From the NCBI GenBank assembly GCA_021791695.1, contig JAJYWC010000007.1, positions 1 to 64,000 on the forward strand: 64,000 nucleotides of DNA, in the 5' to 3' direction. Each line of letters begins with the position of its first letter. Position 1 is the first letter of the stretch. A model generated the notes under the pieces. That model did not search any database and was not told the DNA's origin. It saw nothing but the letters and a program-made list of their open reading frames with translations. The translations under genes and the position numbers were made by a program. Below are positions 41,245 through 49,933 of this stretch, piece by piece. This DNA comes from an archaeon. GTDB taxonomy: Archaea; Thermoproteota; Nitrososphaeria; Nitrososphaerales; Gagatemarchaeaceae.

Positions 41245-42441
41245 TCATCTCCCCAGATGGCCTGAATCATCCGACTCCGAATACGTTCCCAGCGCACACG
41301 AGGAGTGCCCCTCTCTCGCCCTCTCTACTCCGCCGGAGATGATGCTGGAATGAGCCGAGGTTCCAACCGATCCTTCTGGGGTTCCGTACAGCCTGGGCTT
41401 CAGCCAGAGCGACAGGTAGACGAGCCCTATCATCACGGGTACTTCGATCAGTGGACCCACGACGGTGGCGAATGCCTGGCTCGAGCCGAGCCCGAAGACC
41501 GAGACAGCGACCGCTATCGCAAGCTCGAAATTGTTGCTGGCTGCCGTGAAGGATGTCGTGACTGTATCCTCGTAGCTGAACTTGAGCTTCCACGAAGACA
41601 CGTACGCAAAGCCGAACATGATCAGGAAGTAAGCCACGAGCGGGATGGCGACACGGACCAGGTCGACTGGCAGAGTGATGAAGTAGCCTCCCTGCAGGCT
41701 GAACATGACCACGAGCGTGAACAGGAGCCCCACGAGGGCGGTCGGCCTGACCCTCCTCAGGAACCGGTCTTCGTACCAGCGTTCGCCCTTTTGCTTCGTG
41801 AGGACGAGCCTCGAGACCACACCCAGCAGGAACGGCACCCCAAGGAAGATGGCGACGCTCTGCGCAATGTCGAGCGGGTTTACACTGATCACGGTCGCAG
41901 AGGCCGACGGGTCGAGCCAACGTGGAAGGACCGTGACGAAGAAGTAGGCGTAGACGGAGTACAGGGCAATCTGGAATACTGCGTTGAGGGCGACGATGAC
42001 GGCGGCATACTCGTTGTCACCGCCTGCTAGCATGTTCCAGACCAGCACCATCGCGATGCACCTCGCGAGGCCAACGATGATCAAACCCTCCCTGAAGAGC
42101 GGGAGGTCGGGTAGAAGGAGCCAGGCCACACCGAACATGAGGAAGGGGCCGACGACCCAGTTGAGAAGGAGGGAATAGCCCATCACCTTCTTCCCGCTCG
42201 CGACCTTTCCCAGCTTACGGTAGTTCACCGCGGCGAGAGGAGGGTACATCATCCAGATGAGCCCTATCGCTATCGGGAGAGAGACGTTGTCGATCTGGAG
42301 AGAGTTGATGAGGGGGCCGGTACCGGGCAGTGCATACCCTATCAGGACGCCGGCTCCCATCGCAGCGAATATCCACACAGGAAGGAGTCGGTCGAGCAGG
42401 GAGAGCCCGCTCATGACCTCCCTTGCGGGGTCCTCTCCCAC
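41245..42441 (-). CDS. acr3: ACR3-type arsenite efflux transporter
   Basis: The 398-residue protein has 10 transmembrane segments and the ACR3 signature GLARCIAMVLVWNMLAGGD, with the conserved Cys needed for As(III) transport. It also has FTAASNNFELAIAVAVSVFGL and VGPLIEVPVMIGLVYLSL near the end. The last 45 residues are a cytoplasmic tail. It exports arsenite. The downstream Rdx gene and divergent HxlR regulator indicate an arsenic-resistance cluster. Confidence 0.93.
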   Translation of the reverse strand: MGEDPAREVMSGLSLLDRLLPVWIFAAMGAGVLIGYALPGTGPLINSLQIDNVSLPIAIGLIWMMYPPLAAVNYRKLGKVASGKKVMGYSLLLNWVVGPFLMFGVAWLLLPDLPLFREGLIIVGLARCIAMVLVWNMLAGGDNEYAAVIVALNAVFQIALYSVYAYFFVTVLPRWLDPSASATVISVNPLDIAQSVAIFLGVPFLLGVVSRLVLTKQKGERWYEDRFLRRVRPTALVGLLFTLVVMFSLQGGYFITLPVDLVRVAIPLVAYFLIMFGFAYVSSWKLKFSYEDTVTTSFTAASNNFELAIAVAVSVFGLGSSQAFATVVGPLIEVPVMIGLVYLSLWLKPRLYGTPEGSVGTSAHSSIISGGVERAREGHSSCALGTYSESDDSGHLGR

Positions 42442-42468
42442 GTCGGTAGCACCTCGGCGGTGTCGCGC

Positions 42469-42741
42469 CTAGCAGCAGCGCTTGCCCGAAGCAGCCTCCA
42501 GCTCTATCTTCGTCTGGCCCTGAAGGTCCGGCTCTATCTCGCCCGGCGTGGGCAGCCGCTTCGTGTCGGCCTTCGAGTACACAACCTGGTCGTCCCGCCT
42601 GACGTCGAACTGGCCCGCCTCCCCTGGAACGAGCTTCAGGGCGAAGCCTTCATCGTGGACGTGCTTCTCGAGGAGCGCGTTGGTCAGGTCCAGCGCCGTG
42701 GGCAGGTAACAGCCTACACAGAATTCGATTTCGTATTGCAT
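42469..42741 (-). CDS. Rdx-family (SelW-like) CxxC protein
   Basis: The 90-residue protein starts with EIEFCVGCYLPTALDLTNALL, a thioredoxin-like CxxC at residues 8-11, continues FALKLVPGEAGQFDVRRDDQVVYSK, and ends with Cys-Cys. The Rdx fold uses the redox pair for thiol chemistry. It is upstream of acr3 in the same operon with a 27-bp gap. A role in arsenic reduction or thiol maintenance during arsenic stress is a reasonable inference but is not proven by sequence. Confidence 0.75.
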   Translation of the reverse strand: MQYEIEFCVGCYLPTALDLTNALLEKHVHDEGFALKLVPGEAGQFDVRRDDQVVYSKADTKRLPTPGEIEPDLQGQTKIELEAASGKRCC

Positions 42742-42754
42742 GGCTATATTACAG

Positions 42755-42767
42755 AATACGAAGTATT
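42755..42767. promoter_or_regulatory. Inverted repeat between acr3 operon and HxlR gene
   Basis: AATAC-GAA-GTATT lies 14 bp from the Rdx start and just before the TATA-like TATTTATATTA of the HxlR gene. This is a likely binding site for the HxlR regulator controlling both directions. Confidence 0.5.
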
Positions 42768-42799
42768 TATATTATGGAGTTCGAAGCACTGTAGTAACT

Positions 42800-43192
42800 A
42801 TGAGCGGGAAGAGCAGTCAGGACGTGTGCATGTGCGCGCTCGACGGGACCATGGACCTCCTCGGGAAGAAGTGGGCGCTGTTCACGATAAACGCCATCGG
42901 CAACCACGGTTCGGTCAGGTTCAAGGACCTCTATGGCGAGCTGCGTGGCGTATCGCCCTCGACGTTGTCCTCAATCCTACGCCAGCTCGAGTCCCGGGGG
43001 ATAGTGAACAGGAAGTCCTATGCAGAGATACCCCCGAGGGTGGAGTACAGCCTGACCGAGAACGGCGCCCGCTTGAGGGAGGCGATATTGCCCCTCCTCG
43101 TGTGGGCGAGCAGACAGGACGACTACTCCAAACAAGCGGAAGAGTGCGACCCCGCCCAGTATGTCAGGGTCGCGCTCCCTGGGCAACAGTGA
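42800..43192 (+). CDS. HxlR family transcriptional regulator
   Basis: The 130-residue protein has CALDGTMDLLGKKWALFTINAIGNHGSVRFKDLYGELRGVSPSTLSSILRQLESRGIVNRKSYAEIPPRVEYSLTENGARL, a full HxlR winged helix. Cys residues near the N-terminus (DVCMCALDG) and at position about 118 could sense arsenite or redox state. ATG 42800 fits a leaderless transcript. It is divergent from the arsenic operon. Confidence 0.9.
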   Translation: MSGKSSQDVCMCALDGTMDLLGKKWALFTINAIGNHGSVRFKDLYGELRGVSPSTLSSILRQLESRGIVNRKSYAEIPPRVEYSLTENGARLREAILPLLVWASRQDDYSKQAEECDPAQYVRVALPGQQ

Positions 43193-43411
43193 AAAGTAGT
43201 CGTCTGCCGGAGTTGTTTCGGATGGCCCTGCCATAGAGGTCCCCACATCTCTCTAGTCATCCAGAATATCTCTTCCAAAGTCGTGCACCGGCATCCTGGA
43301 GAGGACCCAGAGGATGTACGATTTGAGCAGCGATAATACGCGCTCCTGTATCATTCTCACGAACGAGAATCACATTCCCCGGTTATATGCCGCTTCCGGC
43401 GCCGAGTCTCC

Positions 43412-43627
43412 ATGGCTTCGCCCGAGGCACATCATGCGAGCTTTTTGCACCTCGCCTCCGAACATGTCAGGAAGTATCTCATACTCTACACTTTGCTGAG
43501 CGTGGCAGTCGCGATTCCGGCCGGCTACTACTCGCAGGATTTCACCGCTGCCAACAAGGGGTTGTTCTCGAACCTGGTGATTTTCTTCGCAATTCTGACA
43601 ATCTATCCGTCGATGATACAGCCGTGA
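43412..43627 (+). pseudogene. Truncated N-terminal part of a transporter (ACR3/SBF-like)
   Basis: The 71-residue frame contains RKYLILYTLLSVAVAIPAGYYSQDF and LVIFFAILTIYPSMIQ, like the first two helices of ACR3 and SBF-type exporters, then ends at TGA 43625-43627. No continuation in other frames is visible. A TATA-like GGTTATATGCC lies 26 nt upstream. It appears to be the 5' remnant of an arsenical pump gene, or a retained microprotein. Confidence 0.5.
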
Positions 43628-44270
43628 TCGCGATCATCTACATCACCTCGAAAAGCCCGTAAGGCGGTTCTTCACCCCTGCATCAGAGAAACCTTCGGTC
43701 GCGGTCATGGTCACCGACGCCGCCGATTCGAAAAAGGGAATCTAGAGCATGACCGAGCTCTCTAGAAGGGACAAAGAGTCGCCCCCACATCCTGATCGGG
43801 GCGGTCGTGGTCGGAGCGGCCATCGCTCAGCTCGTGGGAAAGGCCATCCCCATATTCCGTCGGGCCCGCGACAAATCTGCAGCTAGATTCGGTATCACAG
43901 GTGAGGGCTCGGCGGTACCTGTACACCAAAGGACACATGCCTCAGGATGAACTCCAGCATGGCCTCGAGGGATTCCTCAGAGTCTTCAAGGGACAGAGTA
44001 GGCGGACTGGAACATCCGAGAGAAATCTATTCACTCAACTCATTCATACTTCCGAATCCCCGGTCCTGATGGCGCTCCGCTGCTTATCGACCAAGATGCT
44101 CTCAGGTCACCAAAAGGTTACCTGTCAACCACGTACTCGCAGCGAGCACGGTGAGCGGCGTAGAAGCACAATAACGTCCCCGGTAGGGTTGGATTTGCAG
44201 TGCTGAATCTATGGAAGAAAATGACGATACGCGACTAGTGCGGCAGACAGGAGCGCTCATCAAGGAGCCT
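43628..44270. other. Decayed region with protein-gene remnants
   Basis: No intact gene. A membrane-helix-like frame (LIGAVVVGAAIAQLVGKAIP) at about 43793-43852 and the flavoprotein fragment at 43902-44010 are embedded in sequence without continuous frames. Confidence 0.5.
43902..44010 (+). pseudogene. C-terminal fragment of an SQR-like flavoprotein gene
   Basis: The frame reads RRYLYTKGHMPQDELQHGLEGFLRVFK, matching YYFYTKGHMPPDALQHGIEGVLGVFK at the C-terminus of the flavoprotein encoded at 51677-52939. The copy is more diverged than the radical SAM fragment, so it probably came from a paralogue. Confidence 0.65.
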
Positions 44271-44951
44271 CTATCTGTGTTCGTTTTTTCCGAGAAAGCG
44301 GACTTTGTCTTCCGGAAGCTTCTTCAGCCTCTCGTTCCTGAAGACGCTCACAAGACACTCATCGCCCTTGTAGCCTATCATTTTCTCCATTCGGTCCATC
44401 TGAATCGCGTCGTCAGCCGAATTGCTCAGGGGGTTGTTGATGTAGAAGTTTCCTCTATCATGGCCAGTCACAACGACCCAATGAGGAACATCTTCCCCAA
44501 TCAGCGGCTGCCCATCCATCAACAGTAGTGGGACGCGAAAAGAGGTGAGTTCTCTGAAGAGCGTTGTTGATTTTATCCTTCCCTTAACATCTTCAACTCC
44601 GAGTTCCATGCACCTCCTCTTTCTCTCCAAGAAGAAGAGCCTCATCATCGACCTGTTCACACCCTCGATTCTCGGTTCGAGCTTGTCGACGAAGCCGTAT
44701 GAGCCGAGGTTGCTGATGACCCTCGCCCCGAAACCTCTGATGGCCGCTGAGAAGGCCAGTCCATACCTGCTCGCCCCGTATATCTCGACCATGCTCGCTT
44801 CCCTCCATATGTCCATCTCCAGACTCTTCGACAGTTTCATTTCCCTATCGAGGTATTTCATAACCATCATGAGCGAAGCAGGGCCGCATGTGAAGTCGAA
44901 GCTCTGACGGTAAAATGGCACCTCAAGACGAAGCTTCGTGTCCACTATCAT
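44271..44951 (-). CDS. Peptidase C39-like protein
   Basis: The 226-residue protein has RLEVPFYRQSFDFTCGPASLMMVMKYLD (catalytic Cys22), GEDVPHWVVVTGHDRGNFYINNP (His157, followed by the N-N-P stretch), the pattern of C39-like cysteine peptidases. It has no signal peptide and no ABC transporter partner, unlike bacteriocin-processing forms. It might cleave a peptide in the cytosol. It is close to the broken radical SAM gene. Confidence 0.8.
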   Translation of the reverse strand: MIVDTKLRLEVPFYRQSFDFTCGPASLMMVMKYLDREMKLSKSLEMDIWREASMVEIYGASRYGLAFSAAIRGFGARVISNLGSYGFVDKLEPRIEGVNRSMMRLFFLERKRRCMELGVEDVKGRIKSTTLFRELTSFRVPLLLMDGQPLIGEDVPHWVVVTGHDRGNFYINNPLSNSADDAIQMDRMEKMIGYKGDECLVSVFRNERLKKLPEDKVRFLGKNEHR

Positions 44952-45117
44952 GCTTTGTTATGTTTGCGCAACCTATTATTTCTGCGTGACCACTTGCCGT
45001 TAAGGCTCTGGCGAGATGCGTGGGACACCTCCCTCTCCAGCCTGATCCCCTTACGGCGAGTTCTCAGGGACAGGTGAGAAAAGCTGGAGCCCACCGAGTC
45101 CCTCTCGTACCTGTCGG

Positions 45118-45615
45118 TCAGAGATTGCGGCGCGCCCGCTGGCAGGCCGAACGAGGCGCCAGAGGGTCGTTCAAGACTGCTTCCGGAAACCTCTCCTCCA
45201 TGACCTGCGAGTAGGGTTTCACACGCGGACCGTCGTATACTGCGGTGTCATAACGTCCGACCAACCTGTTGAACCCATGCATTGCCTCCTCGGCCAACCC
45301 GGCGCTAAGGGTGCGAAGCATCATACTTCCAAATCTGAGCCCCTCTCCTCCGCGCCAGTCAAGCTCCTTCTTGCTGAAGAGCGAGTCGACATTCGCGTCG
45401 TTCACTTTCTCCTGGATCCTGGTTAATGCTTCCAGTCGTTCGTCCTCCGGAAGCTGAAGCGCTTCGTCAATCTCCGCGATGGCAAGCTTTGCCGCCCTCT
45501 GATGCGATTTCACTGCCTCGTAGGTTGCCGGGTCGATTAGGCCGTAGCGGAACTTCAGCTCATTCAAACGGGCTGCGGCGTCGTAGCTGGCGTCGAGTAT
45601 CTGTCCGCGGCTCAT
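45118..45615 (-). pseudogene. C-terminal piece of the radical SAM gene, detached by TAG
   Basis: The 165-residue frame is in the same phase as the radical SAM ORF upstream: after EEHR, TAG (45667-45669), it continues ALLEPTWKSILSYETDVMSRGQILDASYDAAARLNELK. From what I recall of B12-binding radical SAM proteins, their C-terminus reads EHR.ALL.PSWK..L.YET..M.R..I, so this is the missing tail and the TAG replaces a Glu or Gln. ATG 45615 may not be a true start. Confidence 0.7.
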
Positions 45616-45666
45616 AACGTCCGTCTCATAGGAGAGGATAGACTTCCAGGTCGGCTCGAGCAGGGC

Positions 45667-46896
45667 CTATCGGTGCTCCTCGAGGGTCTTGTAGAAGTGC
45701 TTGTAGCCGAACTTTGGGTCCTCGAACGCCCCGCTGGCCGGGTCGAGGAACGGTCCCATCGGCGCTATGAAGAACTCCAGGCGGGGGTCAGCCTTGAAGC
45801 GGTTGATCAGATGTTCGCAATAGGGTATCGTGTTCATCACATCCTCGTACGTCTGGTGCGGTATCCCTACCATGAAGAAAAGGTCCAGCCTGCGGCAGCC
45901 GTGGGAGAGCGCGCTCGCAATCGTGTCCTCGATTTTGCTGTTGGGGACGGGGAACTTCAGGGTGTCGAGCCTGCGGAGCTTCTCGTCGGCCGTCTCGATT
46001 GTGACTTCTAGGCTCCATTTTTGTACGCTGCTCTGAATGATCTCGAAGAAGTCATCCCCTGCCGGGAAGAACAGTTCAAAGACGAGCTCGTTGGGGATGT
46101 TCTCCCTCTTGAGCAAAGAGAAGAACTTCTTGGCCCTATCCAACCCACCTAGGCGCTGGTCATGGATCATGACGATGGGGCCATTGGAGAAGGAATGGAA
46201 CGACTTGATGTCGAAGACGAGCTTCTCGGGGGACCTGAAGGCGGGCCGGCTGCGTTCGCACATCTGCTCGTACGCAGATCGCGACCCTCCGCAGGTGGAA
46301 CAGTTCAGTATACATCCCCGCGAATTGAGAATCATCCCGGTAGGATGTCCCAGCCAGCGTAAGTAGGGCATCACGTCTGCCAGATTGTGGTACTTGAAGA
46401 CGCACTTTACCGCATACTGATAGTCGGGGATATCGATGTAATTCAGGTCGGGTGGTATGAACGTCAGCGGATTGACAACGACCTCTCCATCGGGTCTCTT
46501 CCAAGTCAGGTTCTCGACCGCTTCCAGCTGCCCTTTGTTGCGGAGCGCGTGGAGGAGCTGACGACACGGTTCCTCAGTGGAGTCACCCCGCATCACAAAG
46601 TCAACGAATGGGTACCGTACCAGCTCTTCGTGATAGTAGCTGGAAGAGAGCCCTCCAAGGAGCACGAAACTCTCCGGATGGATCCTCTTGGTCAGTTCCG
46701 CAATTGCGAGGGCACCGTTAGCGTGAGGGAGCCAGTGCAGGTCTATCCCGAAGACGGTCGACCTCAGCTGTTTCAGCCGTCTTTCGACATCGAAGGCAGG
46801 GTCCTTCAGCATCCTGTACGCAAGGTTCACCATCCTGACGTTGTACTGATTCTTGCCGAGGTACGACGCGATGCTCGTTATTCCTGCAGGATACAT
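45667..46896 (-). CDS. B12-binding radical SAM protein, main fragment
   Basis: The 409-residue frame contains the rest of a cobalamin-binding domain (MYPAGITSIASYLGKNQYNVRMVNLAY, GLSSSYYHEELVRYPFVDFVMRGD) and the radical SAM core with cluster motif SRGCILNCSTCGG (CxxxCxxC). The N-terminal 42 residues and C-terminal 180 residues are separated from it by TAG codons and an 11-bp duplication. Intact relatives perform methylations or rearrangements on undefined substrates. The open frame could still be made as a shortened protein, but the gene is probably inactive. Confidence 0.75.
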   Translation of the reverse strand: MYPAGITSIASYLGKNQYNVRMVNLAYRMLKDPAFDVERRLKQLRSTVFGIDLHWLPHANGALAIAELTKRIHPESFVLLGGLSSSYYHEELVRYPFVDFVMRGDSTEEPCRQLLHALRNKGQLEAVENLTWKRPDGEVVVNPLTFIPPDLNYIDIPDYQYAVKCVFKYHNLADVMPYLRWLGHPTGMILNSRGCILNCSTCGGSRSAYEQMCERSRPAFRSPEKLVFDIKSFHSFSNGPIVMIHDQRLGGLDRAKKFFSLLKRENIPNELVFELFFPAGDDFFEIIQSSVQKWSLEVTIETADEKLRRLDTLKFPVPNSKIEDTIASALSHGCRRLDLFFMVGIPHQTYEDVMNTIPYCEHLINRFKADPRLEFFIAPMGPFLDPASGAFEDPKFGYKHFYKTLEEHR

Positions 46897-46907
46897 GCAG
46901 GATACAT

Positions 46908-47036
46908 CTAGAACTGGTCGGTGGAGGGGATGGCGTCGGCGACTGGCCCCTGCATTATCGTCTCTTCCCTAAAATCGTAGACCGACGGCGCATGGAGCAG
47001 GGTCAGGTCGGTACGAAAGACATCCTTGAATCCCAT
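46908..47036 (-). pseudogene. N-terminal piece of the radical SAM gene
   Basis: ATG 47036 opens 42 codons (LTLLHAPSVYDFREETIMQG ... IPSTDQF) that end in TAG 46908-46910. This is the normal start of such B12-binding proteins (LLHPPSVYDFR...PST..F-E-MYP.G). Immediately after, ATGTATCCTGC is present twice in tandem, an 11-bp duplication that shifts frame before the main ORF starts at the second copy. Confidence 0.7.
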
Positions 47037-47739
47037 GTGTTGCAGACCTCAGCTCGACTCAGCTATTGGCTTTTTCCTCGTCACCCAGTCTACCGCCAGG
47101 ACAAGCACAAGTCCTAGCAAGGCGCGTGCGCGGTGACTGTAGTTAGGTGCGCGCCGGCTGTTCTAACATGCGTCGCGAATCCCAAGAGGATAATCATCAT
47201 AGCAGAAACCGCAATCCACGATCGCGTCGCGCTGGCGATCTTGATTCTGTGATTGGGGTGTGAATTGCGTAGTTAAATCGGTAGCACGATTCTCTATTTT
47301 GAGAATTGGGATTCCTCTAAGGGATTGTTCGACGTTCAGCGAGCTCTTCAAATCCCATGACTTGTATATGCCATTTTGTTCGATATTTCTTCTGGAGTTT
47401 TCCTTCGGTAGCGGTACCCAAAACGCCGGGCTACCGCCGACAGAGATGAGGCGAAGAGGACGAGGTCACGTCTGGAGCAGTAGCATTCGAGGGTTCATAG
47501 AATCCTCTCATTGCGAGAGCTATCGACCTTACGCTACGGGATCTTCTTCGGACTTTGCGCAAGGTAAGCCAACGCGGCAATGGTAATCACCAGCCATTGA
47601 AGCTAATCGGTCTGAAAGCTGTCTCGGAACAGTGAATTAGTCCGATTTACTCTGGGCCTTCTTAGGTAGTTTAGGTTAGGGTTTGTGGAGCATCTTCGAC
47701 ATGTCAACCCGGCCCTGAATCCCCTTGCTCCACGCTAGA
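47037..47739. other. Gene-free segment
   Basis: No gene is supported in these 703 bp. A hairpin ATTCTC-TATTTT-GAGAAT (about 47289-47306) and a TATA-like TTGTATATGCC near 47360 are present. Short frames here have poor codon bias. Confidence 0.5.
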
Positions 47740-48696
47740 CTAACCAGTCTTACAGTACTCGCCGCTGTCAATCCGCTTCAACGCCCCTATGCCCTTTATC
47801 AGGCTGCCTATGCCAATTACTCCCACCACCCCAAGGACCAGCCCTGTCGCCACTCCCACGGCGTCGAGGTTTGGAATGGGGTTTCCAGTGCTTATCGCGA
47901 AGTTTTCGAGCGAAGGGAAGAACGCGATGAAGAGGCCTACGACGGCGAAGAGGAGTCCGCCGTAGTAGAGGGTCCTTCCAGCGGTGTATTTACCGAGGTA
48001 GCACACGTCGTCCTCGGACAGCTTCTTCAACCTGGCAAAACGAGCAAAGATGGCGCCAAAAATTATCTGCATCGTCATGGTCCCGAGCCCGAAAAAGAGT
48101 CCGGGAAGGGGGGCATAGATCAGGCCGGGGACCTGCGGGGCGAGGATGAAGGTTATGATCGTGGCGTAGGCTCCGAAGCCGAAACCTGCAATCAGGCCGT
48201 GCACCGTGGCCATGCGGAGCGAAACACTGTGCATGTGCGCCTCGTGCGGCGGGACCCTCTCCGCAGACGTGGTGTGATGACCCCCGGCCAACGGAGCATG
48301 GTCTCTGAAGCCATGGAGAATGCTTTGTACGAGGGAGTCGAAGGGGAGGTGAAGGTATCTGCCCTTCAAGACGTAGGAGCCGGCGACGAACATGACGACC
48401 CCTACGAGCACATAAATCGGTCCGTCAAGGTTGTACGTCTTGTAGATTGCGGCCAGGCCAAGGAAACCAAGGGTCGTGAGGAACGCCCGCTGGACCGTGA
48501 AGCCCGCCGAGAAGGCGAAGCCTGCTTTCATCCCTCCCTTCGTGCTGTAGCTTCCTATCGAGTAGCTGAATGTTATTGGCCAGGTGTGCTCGTCTGGTGT
48601 CGCTCCATGGAGCAGACCGAGGATGAATGATATTATCAGAATCATGGAAAGGGTCAGCCCCTGCGGAGGGTTGAGGAGCGTGCTCAGGTCAAACAC
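47740..48696 (-). CDS. NicO/UreH-like metal transporter
   Basis: From GTG 48696 the protein has 318 residues and about seven transmembrane segments. The first helix carries FILGLLHGATPDEHTWPITFSYSIG, like the HxxxPDH motif of NicO nickel/cobalt exporters and UreH-type transporters. A His-rich loop (DHAPLAGGHHTTSAERVPPHEAHMH) in the middle supports metal binding. The frame extends upstream to 48816, but the extra N-terminal residues are not hydrophobic or family-like. The metal is unknown; nickel or cobalt would be the first guess. Confidence 0.75.
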   Translation of the reverse strand: MFDLSTLLNPPQGLTLSMILIISFILGLLHGATPDEHTWPITFSYSIGSYSTKGGMKAGFAFSAGFTVQRAFLTTLGFLGLAAIYKTYNLDGPIYVLVGVVMFVAGSYVLKGRYLHLPFDSLVQSILHGFRDHAPLAGGHHTTSAERVPPHEAHMHSVSLRMATVHGLIAGFGFGAYATIITFILAPQVPGLIYAPLPGLFFGLGTMTMQIIFGAIFARFARLKKLSEDDVCYLGKYTAGRTLYYGGLLFAVVGLFIAFFPSLENFAISTGNPIPNLDAVGVATGLVLGVVGVIGIGSLIKGIGALKRIDSGEYCKTG

Positions 48697-48883
48697 TCGG
48701 CATCGTTTGAGGACCCCAGGCTGCTGGTGAAAAAGGCTTCTACGAATCTGGGCTGACAGCTGCTTGCTGGCGACCCGTTTTGGTAACCCCGGTGCGACCA
48801 GAGTCGGTCCTTCCACTCGACCGGCCCGTGCCCTCTTGTGTTGTTTTATCCTTTAGCGCCCTTTAGCGGGGAGCATTGGTATC

Positions 48884-48902
48884 AGAGGGTGTGTTAGAAG
48901 TT
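48884..48902 (+). repeat. Left terminal inverted repeat of the IS5-type element
   Basis: AGAGGGTGTGTTAGAAGTT is perfectly complementary to 49915-49933. Confidence 0.9.
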
Positions 48903-49048
48903 CACTGGCGAAGCGTTTGGCCGATTGACAAGTTGCCAATCAGAGAAGGGGTTCAGACAGAATGGTGAACGAAGCTGCTGGAGGACAACGACAGTCGCTG
49001 CGTAGCGTTAGCTCAGCACGCCACCCGTTGAGCAAAATCGACGGGGCC

Positions 49049-49576
49049 CTAGATGTGAGCAAGACGACGGAGCATCACGCTCGTCATCGCTACCCTTATC
49101 CAGTTCTCGCCCGTCTCTGGCAATCTCTCGTAGTCCTTCGAGAGGCGCCTGTATCGTCCCAGCCAGCCGAACGTCCGCTCGACTATCCATCGCCATCGCA
49201 GGACTGTGAACTCGTGCTGCCCCTCCAACTTCGGCACGATCTCCAGCCTCGGAGCAGGCCCGAAGGTCCGCGTGACCCACTCGACGAGCTGGCCGGCGTA
49301 TCCTCCGTCTCCCCATATGACAAGCAGCCTGGAGAAGTGACCCACGATTGTGGCGGGGAGGAGCCTCGCGCCATCCCTGTCTTGGATGTCTGCAGGATGG
49401 ACCACTACGCTCAGGAGGAGGCCGAGCGTATCGACAAGTATGTGCCGCTTCCTCCCCTTTACCTTCTTCCCAGCGTCGTAACCACGTATTCCGCCCTGCT
49501 CCGTCGTCTTGACCGACTGGCTGTCGATGATTGAGGCGCTAGGCTGTGCCTCCCTTCCCGCCTTGAGACGGACCAT
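49049..49576 (-). pseudogene. IS5-family transposase, C-terminal DDE part
   Basis: The 175-residue frame has [15 protein letters not shown] (first Asp), [16 protein letters not shown] (second Asp) and [22 protein letters not shown] (Glu with Y-x2-R-x3-E-like signature). It is in the same frame as the N-terminal ORF at 49619-49843, separated by 14 codons and a TGA, so it is one gene with a nonsense mutation. If ATG 49576 is used alone the product lacks its DNA-binding N-terminus. Confidence 0.85.
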
Positions 49577-49618
49577 CTCACGGAGCTTGTCATGGATGCG
49601 CGTCCACGTCCCGTCGAT

Positions 49619-49843
49619 TCACCAGAGCCTGAAGTAATCCCACACGGTGCCCCAGGGCGGAAGGTCATGTGGAAGCTGGCGCCAGGGACATCCCGTCCAT
49701 ATCATGTAGAGGATCGCGTTGACTATCTCCCGCATATCCACCTCGCGGTGCCTCCCGCCGTGCTTCTCCGGTGGAATCAGACGCTCTATGATGCGCCACT
49801 GCTCGTCGGTGAGGTCAGAAGGGTATGGTCTGCGCCCGCTCAA
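49619..49843 (-). pseudogene. IS5-family transposase, N-terminal DUF4096-like part
   Basis: The 74-residue frame has YPSDLTDEQWRIIERLIPP, REIVNAILYMIWTGCPWRQLPHDLPPWGTVWDYFRLW, the N-terminal domain of IS5-type transposases. It ends with TGA (49619-49621) where relatives continue WR.DG.W..I (here [14 protein letters not shown] follows in frame). The TGA most likely replaced CGA. Confidence 0.85.
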
Positions 49844-49933
49844 CGTTCAACGGATGGCGGTCGCATCGGTCGTCAATACACCGCGACAGCAGAGGAACTT
49901 GACCACCGAGATAAAACTTCTAACACACCCTCT

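Larger units (their letters stand above)
48884..49933 (-). mobile_element. IS5-type insertion sequence with 19-bp terminal inverted repeats
   Basis: AGAGGGTGTGTTAGAAGTT (48884-48902) and its exact reverse complement (49915-49933) bound a 1,050-bp element with one transposase gene on the minus strand. No clear target-site duplication is visible, so insertion may be old or the duplication very short. The transposase has an in-frame TGA. Confidence 0.9.

Noticed and set aside
45667-47036. Pyrrolysine or other amber recoding in the radical SAM gene
   Set aside because: The 11-bp duplication would still break the frame, so decay explains the data better.
47163-47586. Short ORFs on both strands of the gap
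   Set aside because: Poor codon bias, many rare residues and no family resemblance.
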